DNA of 64,000 bases from Lentilactobacillus senioris DSM 24302 = JCM 17472 (lineage in GTDB: Bacteria > Bacillota > Bacilli > Lactobacillales > Lactobacillaceae). The notes beneath the pieces are model-generated. The model ran no database searches. It saw only the letters and a program-made list of their open reading frames with translations, and had not been told where the DNA came from. Numbering within the stretch: the first letter of the stretch is position 1; every line of letters begins with the position of its first letter. The position numbers and the translations under genes are program-made. The stretch spans positions 186,001 to 250,000 of the forward strand of contig NZ_AYZR01000009.1 in NCBI RefSeq assembly GCF_001436555.1, written 5' to 3'. Below are positions 52,399 to 61,212 of the stretch, piece by piece.

Positions 52399-52429
52399 AA
52401 AATTATAATGGTTTAAAATTATAAGTCAA
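52399..52429 (-). promoter_or_regulatory. tetR-mmpL promoter with direct repeats
   Basis: On minus TTGACT (52429-52424), 16 bases, TATAAT (52407-52402). AAAATTATAA occurs at 52399-52408 and 52415-52424 in direct orientation, 16 bases apart, overlapping -10 and -35. Confidence 0.7.
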
Positions 52430-52437
52430 CACGTTGT

Positions 52438-53349
52438 TCATAATTTTTCTGAAGGGACACTTTTTTTGTGAATAGCAAGAATAAAAACCGTACTAACGGT
52501 TAAAATGGCACCTAATGTTTCCGCCCAATTGAAGGTCGTATTAAGAAATAAGACGGCTCCAAGTGTAGCTGCCAATGGTTCAAACACATCTAATAAGCCA
52601 GCTACCGTTGGAGAAACATATTGCAGACTCTGAGTAAAACATACGTAAGCCAAGATGGTCCCAAAAATAATAATGAAACCAACGCCCAATACTACTCCCA
52701 AAGTCATCGGTGGGGTGTTTACCCAAACCGGGTTGATAATTGAAAAGATAATTCCCCCAAATAGCATCCCCCAACCAGTAACAACCAACGTCCCATATCT
52801 GCCAATTAGGCTAACTGGAATCATAGTTTGCATTGCCCCAGCAAACGCTAATAATAGACCTAATCCCAATGCTGAAGGAGACATCGCTAAATGCCCCAAG
52901 TCACCCTTAGTCACTAATAACCAGGTCCCTAAAAGAGCGACCACCACTGCGATCACTTCCTGATGACTAGGTAACTGACGGTACAAAATGATGGTAATAA
53001 TCACGATCATTATCGTCCCTAAACTCTGCATAATGGTAGCAGTTGCTGCATTACTAGCCTGCACCATTAATAGATAACAATATTGAACAGCGGCCAGGCC
53101 AAACACCGTATATGCTAATAACGTTAACCTTACTGAACGTGTTTCAAAAATTTTAGTTAACGACCGATGCTGGAAGAACTTTGCATAAAGTAAGATTACG
53201 ATTCCCGCAATCAGCATTTTAATTCCCATTAACCATTCTGTTGATAAATTGACTTGGGCAAATAAGTATTGTGATACGGGGCCTTGAATTCCCCAAAAGA
53301 TCCCGCCACTACTAGCCAAGACAATGCCTTTTTGCTTATTAGTTAACAC
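52438..53349 (-). CDS. EamA/DMT-family metabolite transporter
   Basis: 303 residues, ten membrane helices in two EamA repeats (SSGGIFWGIQGPVSQYLF at helix 1; GLLDVFEPLAATLGAVLF in helix 9). Members export amino acids, nucleosides or other metabolites. Substrate cannot be told. GTG 53349 follows TTAGGAGG. It is divergent from the phosphoglucomutase gene. Confidence 0.88.
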   Translation of the reverse strand: MLTNKQKGIVLASSGGIFWGIQGPVSQYLFAQVNLSTEWLMGIKMLIAGIVILLYAKFFQHRSLTKIFETRSVRLTLLAYTVFGLAAVQYCYLLMVQASNAATATIMQSLGTIMIVIITIILYRQLPSHQEVIAVVVALLGTWLLVTKGDLGHLAMSPSALGLGLLLAFAGAMQTMIPVSLIGRYGTLVVTGWGMLFGGIIFSIINPVWVNTPPMTLGVVLGVGFIIIFGTILAYVCFTQSLQYVSPTVAGLLDVFEPLAATLGAVLFLNTTFNWAETLGAILTVSTVFILAIHKKSVPSEKL

Positions 53350-53413
53350 TACTAGCCTCCTAATTAATAAAACCCATCGAGCCCAAACAGGCACAATGAG
53401 TTTTTACTTTATA

Positions 53414-53438
53414 TTATGTAAATTACACAGTTACATAA
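53414..53438. promoter_or_regulatory. Inverted repeat in the EamA upstream region
   Basis: TTATGTAA, nine bases, TTACATAA. It lies about 65-90 bases before the EamA start, next to TATAAA on minus, and could be an operator. Confidence 0.35.
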
Positions 53439-53485
53439 AATTTTATCATGTTTTCAAAAATAAGTTAATCTGCTTAGCGTTTAAA

Positions 53486-53514
53486 TTGACGCTTAACTCG
53501 ATAATTTCTATAAT
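53486..53514 (+). promoter_or_regulatory. Promoter of the phosphoglucomutase gene
   Basis: TTGACG (53486-53491), 17 bases, TATAAT (53509-53514). Confidence 0.85.
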
Positions 53515-53562
53515 GGGAATATCAAAATACGAAACTAGTATTTACCCTTGGAGGGATTTAGT

Positions 53563-55305
53563 TTGACTCAAACTGCAGAACAAATTTACACTACTTGGTT
53601 GGAACAAACCAATTTACCAAGTAACTTAGTTGCTGATCTAGAAGCAATGAAGAATCAGCCAGAAGTTATCGCTGATGCTTTTTCCGCCCCACTATCTTTT
53701 GGAACGGCCGGTATGCGTGGAGTAATCGGTGCCGGGATTAACCGCATGAACATTTACACCGTTCGTCAGGCCGCTGAAGGTTTGGCCCGGTTTATGGATA
53801 CTTTGGACGCTGATACTAAGGGCCGGGGAGTTGCCATTAGCTTTGATTCTCGGTATTTCTCTAAAGAATTTGCCCATGAATCAGCTAAGGTCTTAGGTCA
53901 TCACCAGATCAAAACCTATGTATTTGACCAAATGCGGCCCACTCCGGAATTATCATTTGCCGTTCGCCATTTACATACATACGCTGGCATTATGATTACC
54001 GCTAGTCATAACCCTAAACAATACAACGGCTTTAAAATTTACGGAGAAGACGGTGGCCAAATGCCACCAAGGGAATCTGATCAAATCACCGAATACATTC
54101 GCCAAGCCAGCGATTTATTTACCATCGAAGTAGCTAACGAACCACAATTACGTAATGATAAGATTATGAATCTGATTGGTGAAGACGTCGACCAAGCTTA
54201 CCTCAAGGAACTCAAAACGGTTAACATCAATCATGATTTAATCGCTAAAACCGGTGCTAACATGAAGTTTGTATACACCCCCCTTCACGGAACCGGGCAA
54301 GTCATTGCACGCCGGGCCTTAGAAGAAGCTGGCTTCAATGATTACGAAGTGGTGGCTACTCAAACCATCGCAGACCCAGAATTTCCTACTACTCCGTTTC
54401 CCAATCCAGAATTTGCTCAGGCCTTTGACCTAGCTATTGAACTGGGAACTAAAATCGACGCCGACATTTTAATCGCTACCGATCCAGATGCTGATCGTTT
54501 AGGAGCAGCGGTTCGTCAACCAGATGGCACCTATAAACTTCTCACTGGTAACCAAATCGCCAGTGTGTTATTAAACTATATTCTAACTGCCAAGCAGGCT
54601 GCCGGAACCTTGCCTGCCAACGGTACAATTGTTAAATCAATTGTCTCCACCGAATTAGCAGCTGATATTGCCGCTTCCTACGGCGTAGCTACTCAAAACG
54701 TCCTCACCGGCTTTAAGTACATTGCAGAAGCCATTCATGAGTATGAAACTAACCATGATCATACTTTCCTCTTTGGTTTTGAAGAAAGTTTTGGTTACCT
54801 AATTCAACCATTTGTCCGCGATAAAGATGCGGTACAAACCCTCTTGTTGTTGGCTGAAGTGGCCGCTTACTATAAAGCTAAAGGTCAAACCCTTTATGAT
54901 GGCGTTAACGAAATGTATGAAAAATTTGGTTACTTTGAAGAAAAGACCATTTCTAAAGAAATGGATGGCCTAGCCGGTAAAGAACAAATTGCTAATATGC
55001 TAAAAGAACTACGGGCTAATCCACTAACTGAGTTGAATGGCCACCAAGTAATCAGCACCACCGATTACCAAACTGGGGTGCACGTAGACGCAGCCGGTAA
55101 AGAAACCAAGATCGCCTTGCCCACTTCTAACGTTTTGAAGTATTGGCTAGATGATGGAACTTGGTTAGCAGTTCGCCCTTCTGGGACCGAACCCAAAATC
55201 AAATTCTACATTGGAACTAAAGACAGTAGTCAAGCAGCAGTAGACGCCCGGTTACAATCATATAGTGATGCGGTAGAAGAATTGATTGCCAAATTAACTA
55301 AATAA
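53563..55305 (+). CDS. pgm: Alpha-phosphoglucomutase
   Basis: 580 residues of the alpha-D-phosphohexomutase superfamily. Phosphoserine S148 lies in TASHNP, the metal loop DPDADR starts at D307, the sugar loop is GFEESFGY and the phosphate loop RPSGTEPKIKFY. The FGTAGMRG block near the N terminus marks the PgcA type. It interconverts glucose 1- and 6-phosphate for glycolysis and for UDP-glucose, needed in cell-wall and exopolysaccharide synthesis. TTG 53563 follows TTGGAGGGA. Confidence 0.95.
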   Translation: MTQTAEQIYTTWLEQTNLPSNLVADLEAMKNQPEVIADAFSAPLSFGTAGMRGVIGAGINRMNIYTVRQAAEGLARFMDTLDADTKGRGVAISFDSRYFSKEFAHESAKVLGHHQIKTYVFDQMRPTPELSFAVRHLHTYAGIMITASHNPKQYNGFKIYGEDGGQMPPRESDQITEYIRQASDLFTIEVANEPQLRNDKIMNLIGEDVDQAYLKELKTVNINHDLIAKTGANMKFVYTPLHGTGQVIARRALEEAGFNDYEVVATQTIADPEFPTTPFPNPEFAQAFDLAIELGTKIDADILIATDPDADRLGAAVRQPDGTYKLLTGNQIASVLLNYILTAKQAAGTLPANGTIVKSIVSTELAADIAASYGVATQNVLTGFKYIAEAIHEYETNHDHTFLFGFEESFGYLIQPFVRDKDAVQTLLLLAEVAAYYKAKGQTLYDGVNEMYEKFGYFEEKTISKEMDGLAGKEQIANMLKELRANPLTELNGHQVISTTDYQTGVHVDAAGKETKIALPTSNVLKYWLDDGTWLAVRPSGTEPKIKFYIGTKDSSQAAVDARLQSYSDAVEELIAKLTK

Positions 55306-55322
55306 TAGCTTGTTTTTAAACT

Positions 55323-55364
55323 AAAAAGGGTAACTAATGACAAAATCATTAGTTACCCTTTTTT
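55323..55364. terminator. Bidirectional intrinsic terminator
   Basis: AAAAAGGGTAACTAATGA, CAAAA loop and perfect complement with T run. Confidence 0.92.
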
Positions 55365-55615
55365 CATGATTTATATCTGCTGGGATGCCACCAGTTTCGA
55401 TCAATCAAATACATTAATAAAATTAGCGCAATTAACACCCCAGAACCCAGATCGAAGTTACCAAACCAAATACCAAGATAATGTTGGGCAATATTAGCTG
55501 CTGGAAAAGTAACAGCCATAATTATTACCCGTTTTAAAGACAAGTTGTGACCCTGCCAGCTGCCCAATATAAAGCAAATCAAAAGAAATACATCAGTCAA
55601 AATAATGGATTGCAT
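55364..55615 (-). CDS. Small membrane protein (83 aa), unknown
   Basis: 83 residues with two or three hydrophobic segments (IILTDVFLLICFILGSW; VLIALILLMYLID) and a C-terminal basic WWHPSRYKS tail. TAGGAG precedes the ATG. Its stop overlaps the terminator shared with pgm. The family is not recognised. Topology suggests a small inner-membrane protein. Confidence 0.7.
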   Translation of the reverse strand: MQSIILTDVFLLICFILGSWQGHNLSLKRVIIMAVTFPAANIAQHYLGIWFGNFDLGSGVLIALILLMYLIDRNWWHPSRYKS

Positions 55616-55830
55616 TTAGTGATCTCCTAGTCTAAAACAGTCTTTACTTAATAACCTAACCATTTATCCCCATTATCACCAGTACGACTAAAATTAGCTT
55701 AAAATGATTCATAATTGTTTCCCCCTTAGATGTATTTATGTATAATACAAGGTTATTATACTATACTAGTTTTATTACCGGCCTAATTTCAGTAAAACAC
55801 TTAGAATCTAACCGGAGAAAGCGAGCCCCA

Positions 55831-56703
55831 ATGAAAACTGCTGTAATTACTGATAGCGCGAGTTATCTAACCAAAGAACAAGCACAGAAATATAACATTA
55901 CTGTCTTGCCCATCACCGTTATTTTTGGGATGGACCAGTACGCAGAAGGGGTAGATATTTCGGCTACCGAGTTTTTAACTAAACTAGCCACCACTGAAAA
56001 ACTCCCCACTACTGCCCAAGTAACCATGGGTCAAATGCAGGAAGCCTTTGATGAACTAAGCGCTGCTGGTTACGAAGAAGTCATCTGTGTTAATCTATCG
56101 TCTGGAATTACCACCTTTTACGAAAATTTAGTGGCGTATTCTCGTGATGTTACCAACATCAAGGTTTATCCGTTTGATTCTAAAATTGCCAGCGCAGGCG
56201 AAGCAGATTTAGCTTTACTAGCCGGAAAAATGGCTACAGAAGGTAAAAATGCCAATGAAATTATCCCCCGTTTAGAACAATTACGAGACTCCATCAAAGT
56301 AGATTTAGTAGTCGATAATATTGGACACCTGCTACGAACTGGCCGAATCTCTAATACCTCAGCGTTTATTGGTAACATGCTGCGAATTAAACCGATTCTC
56401 ACTTTTGATCACGACGGCAAGATCGTTCCCCTAGCCAAGGAACACACAATGCGCCAAGCATTCAATAAAGTGCTAGCTACTATGGACGACTCGATTCTTG
56501 AGTTTACTACTCCCGTCAGAATTTCAATCGTGGATGCTAATAATCCAAAAACTAAAGCTAGTTGGACCGCTACCATCCAGGAACATTTTCCTAATGCCAT
56601 TGTGGAAACCAACCAAATCGGCCCTTCCATCAGTGTACATACAGGTGAAAAAGCTATGGGAGTCCTGTGGGCAACTGATTGGCAGTATTTAAGTGAACTA
56701 TAG
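55831..56703 (+). CDS. DegV family fatty-acid-binding protein (FakB-like)
   Basis: 290 residues. AVITDSASYLTKEQ gives the N-terminal TDSxS motif, LPTTAQVTMGQMQE is the TSQP-like block, and CVNLSSGITTFYENL carries the fatty-acid binding Ser. FDSKIASAGEADLALLA is the usual middle segment. It would hold a fatty acid for phosphorylation by FakA. ATG 55831 is chosen from homology. GGAG at 55812 is rather far upstream, and earlier in-frame residues from 55738 lack DegV similarity. Confidence 0.87.
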   Translation: MKTAVITDSASYLTKEQAQKYNITVLPITVIFGMDQYAEGVDISATEFLTKLATTEKLPTTAQVTMGQMQEAFDELSAAGYEEVICVNLSSGITTFYENLVAYSRDVTNIKVYPFDSKIASAGEADLALLAGKMATEGKNANEIIPRLEQLRDSIKVDLVVDNIGHLLRTGRISNTSAFIGNMLRIKPILTFDHDGKIVPLAKEHTMRQAFNKVLATMDDSILEFTTPVRISIVDANNPKTKASWTATIQEHFPNAIVETNQIGPSISVHTGEKAMGVLWATDWQYLSEL

Positions 56704-56708
56704 CAAAT

Positions 56709-56758
56709 AAAAAACAGCTAATAATGACCGCAATGGTCAAATTATTAGCTGCTTTTTT
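56709..56758. terminator. Bidirectional intrinsic terminator
   Basis: CAGCTAATAATGACC pairs with GGTCAAATTATTAGCTG with a short bulge, T run on both strands. Confidence 0.88.
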
Positions 56759-56782
56759 AATCCGGATTGAATTTATAATTTA

Positions 56783-58411
56783 TTATTCGCCGTACAATCC
56801 TTCTAACTGCTTCTTCACTTCTGGATGGGCAATAAACTCATCGTAAGTAGTTTCACGTCGGTCAATAATTCCGTTCGCGGAAACTTCGATGATGTGATCA
56901 GCAATTGTTTGAATAAATTCGTGATCATGAGACGTAAAGATCAAAGAACCTGGGAAACCAACTAACGCTTCGTTTAACGCAGTAATGGATTCCAAATCCA
57001 AATGGTTAGTGGGATCATCTAGGAGTAATACGTTGTTTTTTTGCAACATTAACTTAGATAACATCACCCGGACTTTTTCCCCACCAGATAAGACGTCCAC
57101 GTGCTTGTTAACATCGTCCCCGGAGAAGAGCATCCGGCCTAAGAAACCACGTAAGAAGGCATCATCATCGTTACCTTTTTCAGCAAATTGACGTAGCCAA
57201 TCTAAAATGCGGACATCGTTGCCATCGAATTCTGATGTAAAGTCCCGAGGTAAATAACCTTGAGAAGTGGTTTGGCCCCAAGTAACGGTTCCCGTATCAG
57301 GTTCCATAGTGCCGGCAATAATTTGCATCAAGACGGTAGTAGCCAAATCAGAACGGCTAACCAAGGCGGTCTTGTCGCCAGGGCGCAAAGTAAAGGTAAC
57401 GTTATCTAAAATCTTTACTCCGTCGATAGTTTTACTAATGTTATCCACCCGTAGCAAGTCGTTTCCGACCGGCCGGTTTTGTTCAAACTTAATGAATGGG
57501 TATTTTCTAGATGAAGGCTTAATGTCATCCAACGAAATTTTGTCTAATTGTTTCTTTCGCGAAGTAGCCTGCTTAGATTTAGAAGCATTGGCACTAAACC
57601 TAGCGATAAATTCTTGTAATTCCTTAATTTGGTCAGCTTTTTTTGCGTTGGCATCGGCCTTTAGTTTAGCTGCCAACTGGCTTGATTGAAGCCAGAAATC
57701 GTAATTACCAACGTACATTTGAATCTTCCCAAAGTCCACGTCACACATCATGGTACAAACCGCATTTAAGAAGTGGCGGTCATGAGAAACAATGATGGTG
57801 ATCTTAGGATAGTCAGCCAAGAAGTCTTCTAACCATTGAATGGTGTAGACGTCTAACCCGTTGGTTGGTTCGTCCAAAAGTAAGATATCAGGTTCACCAA
57901 ACAAAGCCCGCGCTAGCAAGACCTTCACCTTTTGGCCTTCGTTTAATTCGCTCATCATTTCGTTGTGCAAATCTTCGGCAATCCCGACCGATTGTAATAA
58001 TGAAGAAGCATCTGCTTCGGCATTCCAACCGTCCATTTCCGCAAATTCAGCTTCTAAATCTGCAGCTTTCAAACCATCAGCTTCACTAAAGTCTTCCTTA
58101 GCATACAAGGCGTCCTTTTCGGTCATGATATCAAACAGTTTTTGGTTTCCTTGGATCACGGTTTGCATCACAGTTTGATCTTCGAAACCATAATGATCTT
58201 GACTCAAACTAGACATCCGTTCATTCTTATCTACTGAAATGGTTCCGGTAGTGGGTTGAAGTTGACCCTGTAGTAATTTTAAGAACGTGGATTTACCGGC
58301 CCCATTTGCTCCAATAATTCCGTAACAATTGCCCGGAGTGAATTTTAAATTAACGTCTTCATAAAGTTTCTTGCCCGAAAACTGCAAGCTCATGTCAGTT
58401 ACTGTAATCAT
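56783..58411 (-). CDS. ABC-F family ATPase (YkpA/YbiT-like)
   Basis: 542 residues with two ATP-binding cassettes and no membrane segments, close to Bacillus YkpA in the stretches I recall. Walker A GANGAGKS at 34-41, first Walker B LLLDEPTN, interdomain linker rich in Lys with SNASKSKQATSRKKQLD, second cassette with LSGGEKVRVML and LLLDDPTNHLD. ABC-F proteins act on the ribosome. Deviations: the first signature is LNEGQ, the first box reads DEPTNGLD, and the second Walker B has LLLDDPTN where most have DEPTN. The start ATG 58411 follows GAAAGGAAG. Confidence 0.9.
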   Translation of the reverse strand: MITVTDMSLQFSGKKLYEDVNLKFTPGNCYGIIGANGAGKSTFLKLLQGQLQPTTGTISVDKNERMSSLSQDHYGFEDQTVMQTVIQGNQKLFDIMTEKDALYAKEDFSEADGLKAADLEAEFAEMDGWNAEADASSLLQSVGIAEDLHNEMMSELNEGQKVKVLLARALFGEPDILLLDEPTNGLDVYTIQWLEDFLADYPKITIIVSHDRHFLNAVCTMMCDVDFGKIQMYVGNYDFWLQSSQLAAKLKADANAKKADQIKELQEFIARFSANASKSKQATSRKKQLDKISLDDIKPSSRKYPFIKFEQNRPVGNDLLRVDNISKTIDGVKILDNVTFTLRPGDKTALVSRSDLATTVLMQIIAGTMEPDTGTVTWGQTTSQGYLPRDFTSEFDGNDVRILDWLRQFAEKGNDDDAFLRGFLGRMLFSGDDVNKHVDVLSGGEKVRVMLSKLMLQKNNVLLLDDPTNHLDLESITALNEALVGFPGSLIFTSHDHEFIQTIADHIIEVSANGIIDRRETTYDEFIAHPEVKKQLEGLYGE

Positions 58412-58482
58412 GTTTCGTTTTTCTTCCTTTCGGCTGGTTAAACATATTTGCAACCATTAACTACTATTTCAGTATTAATAAC

Positions 58483-58538
58483 AAAGTGCAATTTCGACTT
58501 TAATTCATCGGAATTGCACTTTTTCTCGAGTCGAAATT
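58483..58538 (-). promoter_or_regulatory. Leader of the ABC-F gene with two mutually exclusive stems
   Basis: AAAGTGCAATT (58483-58493) pairs with AATTGCACTTT (58512-58522). AATTTCGACT (58490-58499) pairs with AGTCGAAATT (58529-58538). The two stems share bases and so either exclude each other or, if only TCGACT/AGTCGA of the second forms, make a pseudoknot. On minus the region lies 70-130 bases before the ABC-F start. On plus the first stem ends in TTTTT but no plus gene precedes it. Confidence 0.5.
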
Positions 58539-58605
58539 AACTATTCAAACTCGTCATTTGCATTCTTATCAAGATACCATAATTATCGCTTTCTCTCAAC
58601 CAGGG

Positions 58606-59265
58606 TTAAACTTCCCCCAAGTTGTTGAAGTACTCTACTTGAATATCATCATCAGTGATAATTAACTTAGTCACACTCCCATTGGCAGTGGCTTGACCAA
58701 TATCTAGCTTAGGAGCATAGCGGTCCACAATCGAACGAATCGTCATTCCGTGAGACACAATCAAAATTGTATCGCCATCATTAGTATTACGCCGAATCTT
58801 GTCAAAACCATAATCTAGTCGTTCCCAAAACATTGCGTTATTTTCCGCTTGGTTGTATAAATCTGCTCGTTGAATTAAATCTCTGGCCCGTTCGAGACCA
58901 AAATTATTCAAAACGCCGGCTTCAGTAGTTGTTTCTACTTGCGCCCCAACGAACTGCCACATTTGGCTCAAGTCACTACCTTCAAAATAACCATGGAATT
59001 GTTCCCGCAATTCGGGATATTGATAACGCACCAGGTCATTATTATGGGGATTAGCCTTTAAAATTAATCGCGCCGTATCAATGGCCCTCCCGGAGTCACT
59101 AGAAAACGCCGCATTAAAATTAATTTGAGCTAGCCTTTGTCCTGCATTTTTAGCATCTTGTTGGCCTTTATCGGTTAGTGGTGAATCAATCCATCCTTGA
59201 ACCTTATTATAAAGATTCAAATAGGTTTGACCATGGCGAACTAAATATGCTGTAACTGTCTTCAT
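58606..59265 (-). CDS. Histidine phosphatase (phosphoglycerate-mutase-like) family protein
   Basis: 219 residues. LVRHGQTYLNLYNKVQGWIDSPLT holds the phosphorylated His (RHG), FSSDSGRAIDTA follows, and the second catalytic His lies in IVSHGMTIRSI. Most such lone members in lactobacilli are broad phosphatases, not glycolytic mutases. The insertion relative to short mutases (residues 85-140) supports that. It is transcribed toward the ABC-F gene, 194 bases away. Confidence 0.9.
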   Translation of the reverse strand: MKTVTAYLVRHGQTYLNLYNKVQGWIDSPLTDKGQQDAKNAGQRLAQINFNAAFSSDSGRAIDTARLILKANPHNNDLVRYQYPELREQFHGYFEGSDLSQMWQFVGAQVETTTEAGVLNNFGLERARDLIQRADLYNQAENNAMFWERLDYGFDKIRRNTNDGDTILIVSHGMTIRSIVDRYAPKLDIGQATANGSVTKLIITDDDIQVEYFNNLGEV

Positions 59266-59413
59266 GTCATCATCCCACTTTCTTGACGTTCTTAAGTTTA
59301 GTATAACGTATCCACCGCCTTCCGCCCACCATTAGAACTCCAATCCTTAGTATGGTAAAATAGATAGGCAATCTTTATACTAATGATTATAATTTGATGG
59401 AGGTAATTTTAAG

Positions 59414-60064
59414 ATGCAAAAATACGTTGCTGAATTTATCGGTACGTTTATGTTAGTTTTTGCTGGTACCGGTGCGGTAGTCTTAGCCAAAGGCGATCCG
59501 TTAACTATTGGACTAGCTTTTGGTTTAGCAATTACCATTATGGCTTACGCATTTGGTAATGTTTCCGGCGGTAACTTTAATCCCGCAGTTTCATTGGCTA
59601 TGTTAATCAACAACCGGTTAAGCTTAACGGAATTTGTTGGTTACGTAATTTCCCAATTTCTAGGGGCAATTGCTGCTTCTGCTATTATTAAAACCCTAGT
59701 GGGCGATTTAGGTTTAGCTACTAATCAACTTGGACAAACTGATTTTCCTAAAATCAGTGCCGGCACTGCATTCTGGGTGGAAGTTTTAATCACTTTCATC
59801 TTCATCCTAGTTATTTTAATGGTCACTAGTGATCGTCTAGGCAATGCTAACTTGGCTCCACTAGCAATTGGTTTAGCTCTAGCATTCTTGATTATCGTTG
59901 CTTTGAACTTAACCGGTGGTTCCTTGAACCCTGCTAGAAGTTTTGGCCCTGCCTTAATGGCTGGCGGTTCAGCACTTAGCCACTACTGGGTTTACTTATT
60001 AGCCCCATTAGTTGGTGGTGCGTTAGCAGCTTTTGTTGGCCGTTGGTTCGGTAGTGAAGCTTAA
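59414..60064 (+). CDS. MIP channel, aquaporin type
   Basis: 216 residues, six membrane helices, NPA boxes GGNFNPAVSLA and GGSLNPARSFGP. Ser after NPAR and the short loops place it with water-selective or small-solute aquaporins, in contrast to the NPARD channel at 48119. GGAGGT precedes the ATG. Single gene with terminator. Confidence 0.9.
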   Translation: MQKYVAEFIGTFMLVFAGTGAVVLAKGDPLTIGLAFGLAITIMAYAFGNVSGGNFNPAVSLAMLINNRLSLTEFVGYVISQFLGAIAASAIIKTLVGDLGLATNQLGQTDFPKISAGTAFWVEVLITFIFILVILMVTSDRLGNANLAPLAIGLALAFLIIVALNLTGGSLNPARSFGPALMAGGSALSHYWVYLLAPLVGGALAAFVGRWFGSEA

Positions 60065-60080
60065 TTAAATAAAATCAACA

Positions 60081-60128
60081 AAAAAAGAGCTCCTGAACTG
60101 GATTAAATCCGGTAGCAGGGGTTCTTTT
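60081..60128 (+). terminator. Intrinsic terminator of the aquaporin gene
   Basis: A long hairpin from AAAAAAGAGCTCCTG to CAGGGGTTCTTTTTA with an inner GGAT/ATCC stem and T run. Confidence 0.75.
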
Positions 60129-60174
60129 TATTTGACTAAATGTATTATGCTTTCAACCACAAAGGTAACTAATA

Positions 60175-60321
60175 CTAAAAAAGGTAGCTACCAGCAACTA
60201 AATTAATGATTAGCGTAAATATATTAGCCTGAAAAGCAAATAAGCTGGCTAAGCTTATCGGCCAAAAAAGCCAATAAAGTAACTGAAACCACTTTGAATA
60301 TGATTTCAACATCTTGGGCAT
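60175..60321 (-). CDS. Small hydrophobic membrane protein (48 aa)
   Basis: A minus-strand frame of 48 residues: basic, aromatic start (MPKMLKSYSKWFQLLYWLFW) followed by a second hydrophobic stretch (SLFAFQANIFTLIINLVAG). An in-frame stop lies just before the ATG, and AAGGAG sits 10 bases upstream, so the frame is a stand-alone small gene. The profile would fit a small membrane stress protein, a toxin of type I style, or a bacteriocin-like peptide. I do not recognise it, and no antisense RNA or immunity gene is evident. Confidence 0.55.
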   Translation of the reverse strand: MPKMLKSYSKWFQLLYWLFWPISLASLFAFQANIFTLIINLVAGSYLF

Positions 60322-60400
60322 TTATGGAAAACTCCTTAATTTTAATCTACATATAGCAGAATTTAATAATAAAAATACTCATCAAATCACCTAATTATTT

Positions 60401-61039
60401 TTACATAAATGCTGGCTTGTCTCCATCAGTATTAGGTTTATTCACTCCGATAGAAGCTCGTTCATATTTTTGTGGATTTTGGACAATAGCCGTTACCACA
60501 GCGGCAATTGACTTGCGAGAAACTTCAGTCCCCTTAAAGGCTTCGGTGCGACCCGTTACTTCATAATCTACCTCATCCTTATCAGTTAGCCATGCAGGCC
60601 GAATAATCGTGTAGTCGAGGTCAGAATCTTCAAATACTTTAGCAGCTTCAGCATAGTGAGTTAAATAATCACCTAGGGTTTCATTATTCCACTTACCAAA
60701 GTTACCGGGAACTTCGTCATAGATTCCTAGTGTGGAAATCCAAACAATTCGTTTAACCCCAACGGTCCGCATAGTTTGCTCAATTAATTTAGCCATCTCA
60801 ATAACGTCACCCGCTAAATTAGCGTAAACAATGTCGACACCTTGCATTGCGTCAGTAAGGGTGGCTTGATCCAAGACGTCACCAACGATAATGTTAGCTC
60901 GTTTTTGCTGTTCAGAAGTTAAATTCAGCTTGTTAGGATTGCGGAGCATCAGAGTTAAGTTAACCCCTTCGTCAAGTAACATTGGTTCAGCCTGTTGAGC
61001 AATTCGTCCGGTTGCACCTAAAACTAAAACATTTGTCAT
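60401..61039 (-). CDS. NAD(P)-binding SDR-type oxidoreductase (NmrA/BVR-B-like)
   Basis: 212 residues with Rossmann motif LVLGATGRIAQQ at the N terminus, IIVGDVLDQATL, VDIVYANLAGD, and YTIIRPAWL near residue 145. Atypical short-chain dehydrogenase with no YxxxK catalytic pair visible, as in NAD(P)H-binding regulators and flavin reductases of the group. Ribosome binding site GGAGGGA. Substrate unknown. Confidence 0.87.
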   Translation of the reverse strand: MTNVLVLGATGRIAQQAEPMLLDEGVNLTLMLRNPNKLNLTSEQQKRANIIVGDVLDQATLTDAMQGVDIVYANLAGDVIEMAKLIEQTMRTVGVKRIVWISTLGIYDEVPGNFGKWNNETLGDYLTHYAEAAKVFEDSDLDYTIIRPAWLTDKDEVDYEVTGRTEAFKGTEVSRKSIAAVVTAIVQNPQKYERASIGVNKPNTDGDKPAFM

Positions 61040-61166
61040 CTTAATCCCTCCTTGAATAATTTTATGGTAGCATCACAACTTACTAATTACAAGTTAATAT
61101 AGCAAATTACTTATTTTTTTATAGTTAATGGGCTGTTATTGGTTGATCACTATTAAACAATCTCCA

Positions 61167-61197
61167 TAAAAAAAGCATTCCATTACGGAATGCTTTT
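61167..61197 (-). terminator. Intrinsic terminator of gnd
   Basis: AAAAGCATTCC and GGAATGCTTTT around ATTAC. On minus it is followed by a T run. Confidence 0.88.
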
Positions 61198-61212
61198 CAT
61201 TAACCATTTAAA

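Noticed and set aside
58606-59265. Glycolytic phosphoglycerate mutase
   Set aside because: Length pattern and insert differ from GpmA, and the context does not suggest glycolysis. A general histidine phosphatase is safer.
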